A stretch of 27,504 nt of DNA. Source: Willaertia magna (Eukaryota > Heterolobosea > Eutetramitea > Acrasida > Naegleriidae). Made by a program: the position numbers and the translations under genes. The first letter of the stretch is position 1. Each line of letters opens with the position of its first letter. Shown piece after piece: positions 26,211-27,504 of the stretch. Below the pieces are notes generated by a model. That model saw only the letters and a list, made by a program, of their open reading frames with translations. It did not search any database and had not been told where the DNA came from. The DNA lies in the NCBI GenBank assembly GCA_902984215.1, contig CADWAF010000781.1:1-27504 (forward strand), written 5' to 3'.

Positions 26211-27306
26211 TTATTTATTTTCTATTACGCCACAATGTTCCATGAATGCTGTATGTAGCGTCAAAAACGAGCAAAAAATTATTGTAAAAAATGATTACAA
26301 ATTTTGTAAAACTTACTTTTCAGATGATTCATTAATTCTCTTAAACCTAAAATCTCTCTTAAATTATTATGCCCAGCATCTTTCACCCACAATCCAGGAT
26401 AAGAATTTCTTACATGTTTTTGTATATAAATCCCATGCTCCACTCTTTACAAAAAAATATAATTTACAAAAAATTTTCAACAAAACTTACGGTACAACTG
26501 TATCATTTTCTCCATGAATAACAAAAACTGGAGCTTCAATTGCACCAATCCTCATATAACTTGGAAAAATATCAACTAATCTACCCATAAAGAAATCAGA
26601 AACAGTTCTGACAATTGATTGAAAAGGTGCTTCTAAAATTACACCACCAACCCCTCTATAATGTGCAGCTAAATAAATACTTGCAGCTGTACCCATACTT
26701 GTTCCATATAAAATAATTTTATCTTGTGGAATATTTAATTTATTTATTAAATAATCTATTGTAGAACATGCACATTCATAAACTCCTTCTTCAGATGGTG
26801 AATCTACATCTTTTAAAATTCCATATCCAAAATACTATTTTTAGTTAATTATTATTTTAATTATTATTATTGTAATTGTTTTTAATGTTCCCAAATGGTT
26901 GATTTTTTTTTAAATAAAAAACTTACTTCGTAGTGAACTACATTAACGTTCAATCTGTCACGTAAAATTGTTAAAAAATCATAACTTTGTCCAATATCCA
27001 TTCCATTTCCTATTTTGAATTATTTAATTATTTTAATGAATTTAATTATTTTTCGAAAAGTCGTTCAAAAATAAAGTTTACAAAATTTAAAAGATTCGGA
27101 ATTAATTTTTTACTATTTAATAAATACCTACCATGACTATAAAGAATTGTTGTTTGTACATCTTCTGATTTTGCTTTTAAATGATAAATTGCAATTTGTT
27201 TATTTGATTTGATTGACGGAATAAAAGTGACAGGATAAGGACATTCTTTATCATAAGTAGCAGGAGTAGGAGGTTGGAAAGCGAGAGTGGAAACTACGGC
27301 ACCCAT
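26211..27306 (-). CDS. Alpha/beta hydrolase, ABHD17/ABHD13-like
   Basis: Five exons: 27132-27306, 26927-27009, 26491-26834, 26317-26444 and 26211-26248, giving 255 residues; introns 122, 92, 46 and 68 nt. The serine-hydrolase triad is visible: Ser in ILYGTSMGTAAS, Asp in VIHGENDTVV, and His in DAGHNNL, with an SHGNGMDIGQ oxyanion strand. ABHD17 enzymes are membrane-bound protein depalmitoylases (for example on Ras); ABHD13-like function is less clear. The N-terminus MGAVVS matches the N-myristoylation pattern (Gly2, Ser6), but the Cys cluster of animal ABHD17 is absent. The last intron has a consensus GTAAGT..ACAG. If unspliced, the frame ends with KFYKICNHFLQ at a TAA inside it. The spliced stop lies in AATAAA (26210-26215). 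Confidence 0.87.
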
Positions 27307-27504
27307 TATTACTAGAGAAGAATAAAATATTTAAAAAAAACAATTTTTTTTGTTGTTTTGAAAATTTTTTTTTTGAAAATCAGAACTCTCCTGTCATTAC
27401 AAAATACTAATCGCGACATAAAAGAAGTTTGTTGTGGTTTCCTTGTGATTTAAGTTGAGACAACGACGCGATAAACAGGTCCATAGAAGCGATAAAACTG
27501 TTAA

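Noticed and set aside
22873..27306. Functional operon or gene cluster of the tandem minus-strand genes
   Set aside because: Carbonic anhydrase, a Zn2Cys6 factor and an ABHD-like hydrolase share no obvious pathway, and the spacers of 90-202 nt are adequate for separate promoters in this compact genome.

Overview
This is nuclear DNA from an AT-rich, very gene-dense unicellular eukaryote. I can support 21 protein-coding genes in 27.5 kb, about one per 1.3 kb, on both strands. Thirteen spliceosomal introns (46-124 nt, GT..AG) occur in seven genes and the other 14 genes are single-exon. TAA dominates as the stop codon (18 of 21) and initiator ATGs follow A-rich leaders. The set includes CCT3, TBCE, pescadillo, the NatC catalytic subunit, a Rab11-type GTPase, ecdysoneless, a CEP78-like centriolar protein, a plant/bacterial-type S-adenosylhomocysteinase and a Zn2Cys6 regulator. 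My best guess is a free-living amoeboflagellate of the Naegleria (heterolobosean) kind. That is inference: no rRNA or lineage-specific marker is present.

Layout. 0.5-3.1 kb (+): a small mitochondrial-type protein and CCT3. 3.1-4.6 kb (-): an F-box membrane protein and a half RGS-like protein, the first meeting CCT3 tail-to-tail. 4.8-11.5 kb (+): RCC1-like protein, dienelactone hydrolase, mitochondrial Met-tRNA formyltransferase, a small secreted-type protein, NDK and pescadillo. 11.5-14.4 kb (-): NAA30, CEP78-like and an AhpD-like protein; CEP78 and NAA30 overlap on the same strand. 15.1-17.5 kb (+): a small orphan and ecdysoneless, 25 nt apart. 17.6-18.4 kb (-): Rab11-like. 19.1-20.6 kb (+): S-adenosylhomocysteinase. 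20.8-27.3 kb (-): TBCE, beta-carbonic anhydrase, Zn2Cys6 regulator and an ABHD17/13-like hydrolase in tandem.

There is no operon logic. The genes serve protein folding and tubulin assembly (CCT3, TBCE), centrioles (CEP78), N-terminal acetylation, ribosome biogenesis, nucleotide, methyl and one-carbon metabolism, recycling traffic, and regulation. I see no mobile elements, tRNA, rRNA or CRISPR.

The most interesting pattern is at gene ends. In 11 of 21 genes the TAA stop sits inside an AATAAA hexamer, and 15 of 18 TAA stops are followed by A. Together with convergent gaps of 6 and 10 nt and a 4-nt ATGA stop/start overlap of same-strand genes, this suggests that termination of translation and 3'-end formation share the same bases. 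Other points to check are a 27-nt micro-exon, a cluster of 46-nt introns, an 11-bp perfect hairpin between convergent genes, a mirrored 11-mer in a divergent promoter, and two sequence-complex intergenic regions of about 700 nt that I cannot assign.
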